NCBI GenBank assembly: GCA_913041775.1
Contig: CAJWJW010000068.1
Location: forward strand, 1 to 7,181
DNA: 7,181 nt
Origin: an uncultured Flavobacteriales bacterium
GTDB taxonomy: Bacteria > Bacteroidota > Bacteroidia > Flavobacteriales > UBA7430
Reading direction: 5' to 3'
A program made the translations under genes and the position numbers. Positions within the stretch are counted from its first letter, which is position 1, and every line of letters starts with the position of its first letter. Shown here in pieces: positions 6,894 to 7,181 of the stretch. Below the pieces are notes generated by a model. It was not told where the DNA came from. It saw nothing but the letters and a program-made list of their open reading frames with translations, and did no database searches.

Positions 6894-7128
6894 GATGTGT
6901 TTTTAAATAGTGAAATAAAATGCATGCATTACAAGTGCAGTGCGAGTCTGTTACGAATTAAAAAAATAATGACTAACTATATTTTAGAAGTCGACAAAGT
7001 CTTTATAGTAAAAACAGTTGAAATGTTAGCGCTAAAGTATGAAACTTAAACCAACTGATTTCAAATACTGGATAAATACCCAAACTAGCTATAAGGATTG
7101 ATTAGCACACAATTTATTTAATAGTAAC
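6894..7128. other. Non-coding region upstream of the esterase, with palindromes
   Basis: About 235 bases hold no convincing gene on either strand; the longest plus-strand ATG frame near its right end gives only 20 codons. Visible structure: a perfect 12-bp palindrome AATGCATGCATT (6919-6930), a GTGC-A-GTGC direct repeat (6935-6943), an ACTATA/TATAGT inverted repeat (6976-6981, 7004-7009), and a 10-bp palindrome TTAGCGCTAA (7026-7035). It should contain the esterase promoter, but no confident TTG/TAnnTTTG pair is visible. Confidence 0.5.
6919..6930. promoter_or_regulatory. 12-bp palindrome, candidate operator for the esterase gene
   Basis: AATGCATGCATT is a perfect palindrome whose near edge is 25 bases before the esterase start codon. 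That position suits a dimeric regulator site overlapping or following the promoter. No regulator gene lies in the window and the motif occurs once, so the function is only inferred; alternating TGCA repeats of this kind also occur by chance. Confidence 0.2.
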
Positions 7129-7160
7129 AAAAAAAACCTCAAACTTTTGTTTGAGGTTTT
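7129..7160 (-). terminator. Rho-independent terminator, minus strand
   Basis: A perfect 12-bp stem pairs AAAACCTCAAAC (7133-7144) with GTTTGAGGTTTT (7149-7160) around a four-base loop. Read on the minus strand, the stem runs into eight consecutive T (complement of 7129-7136), the standard intrinsic terminator layout. On the plus strand only four T follow, and no plus-strand gene ends nearby, so it serves a transcript entering from the right, most simply the tRNA candidate five bases away. It also isolates the esterase gene from that transcript. Confidence 0.88.
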
Positions 7161-7165
7161 CGTTG

Positions 7166-7181
7166 AGGTCGGAAGCGGATT
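7166..7181 (-). tRNA. Partial tRNA 3' end, possibly tRNA-Cys, cut by the window edge
   Basis: Read on the minus strand, the last 16 bases give AAT (end of a T-loop), CCGCT (3' half of the T-stem, beginning with the invariant C61), TCCGACC (3' acceptor strand) and T as discriminator. The CCA end is not encoded (CAACG follows), which is common in Bacteroidota. A U73 discriminator with an acceptor expected to begin GG is the pattern of tRNA-Cys, though other U73 tRNAs remain possible. The intrinsic terminator right behind it supports an RNA gene. The anticodon is outside the window, so identity is a guess. Confidence 0.5.

Noticed and set aside
7032..7063. Minus-strand TTTG...TACTTTAG pair as an esterase promoter
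   Set aside because: One mismatch in the -7 element, 22-base spacing and a leader of about 130 bases make it too weak to list.
7039..7101. Short plus-strand reading frame of 20 codons
   Set aside because: No ribosome site, no recognisable protein features and far too short to support without comparison.

Overview
This AT-rich window most likely comes from the chromosome of a Bacteroidota member, probably order Flavobacteriales. Three things point there. Two secreted proteins carry signal peptides ending in the Bacteroidota-typical '-AQ' and have C-termini that look like type IX secretion (T9SS) sorting tails. DAHP synthase is fused to a type II chorismate mutase. Shine-Dalgarno sequences are almost absent. 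I cannot name the genus.

Left part (1-3585), plus strand, housekeeping: rsmI (16S rRNA 2'-O-methyltransferase, short form), then one base later a bifunctional DAHP synthase/chorismate mutase starting at TTG, then after 69 bases recJ (single-strand-specific 5'-3' exonuclease). The first two are almost certainly co-transcribed. Their functions (ribosome modification, aromatic amino acid entry, DNA repair) are unrelated, as is common in such runs.

Middle part (3586-5680), plus strand: a 123-base gap with one small hairpin, a cytoplasmic alpha/beta hydrolase of unknown substrate, and an exported cyanophycinase-like (peptidase family S51) protein. The S51 start codon lies 44 bases inside the hydrolase gene.

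Right part (5681-7181), minus strand: an exported HSL/Aes-type esterase with a clear T9SS type A sorting domain, convergent with the S51 gene across 37 bases. Its upstream gap holds small palindromes but no gene. At the edge, a strong minus-strand rho-independent terminator sits five bases downstream of what looks like the 3' end of a minus-strand tRNA, best matched to tRNA-Cys by its U73-like discriminator.

The two exported hydrolases suggest extracellular or surface polymer and ester breakdown, but their substrates cannot be read from sequence. I found no CRISPR array, insertion sequence, phage gene or defence system, and nothing that convincingly forms a new multi-gene system. The most worthwhile leads are the secreted S51 enzyme with its overlapping start, the TTG-coupled DAHP synthase, and the tRNA/terminator edge.
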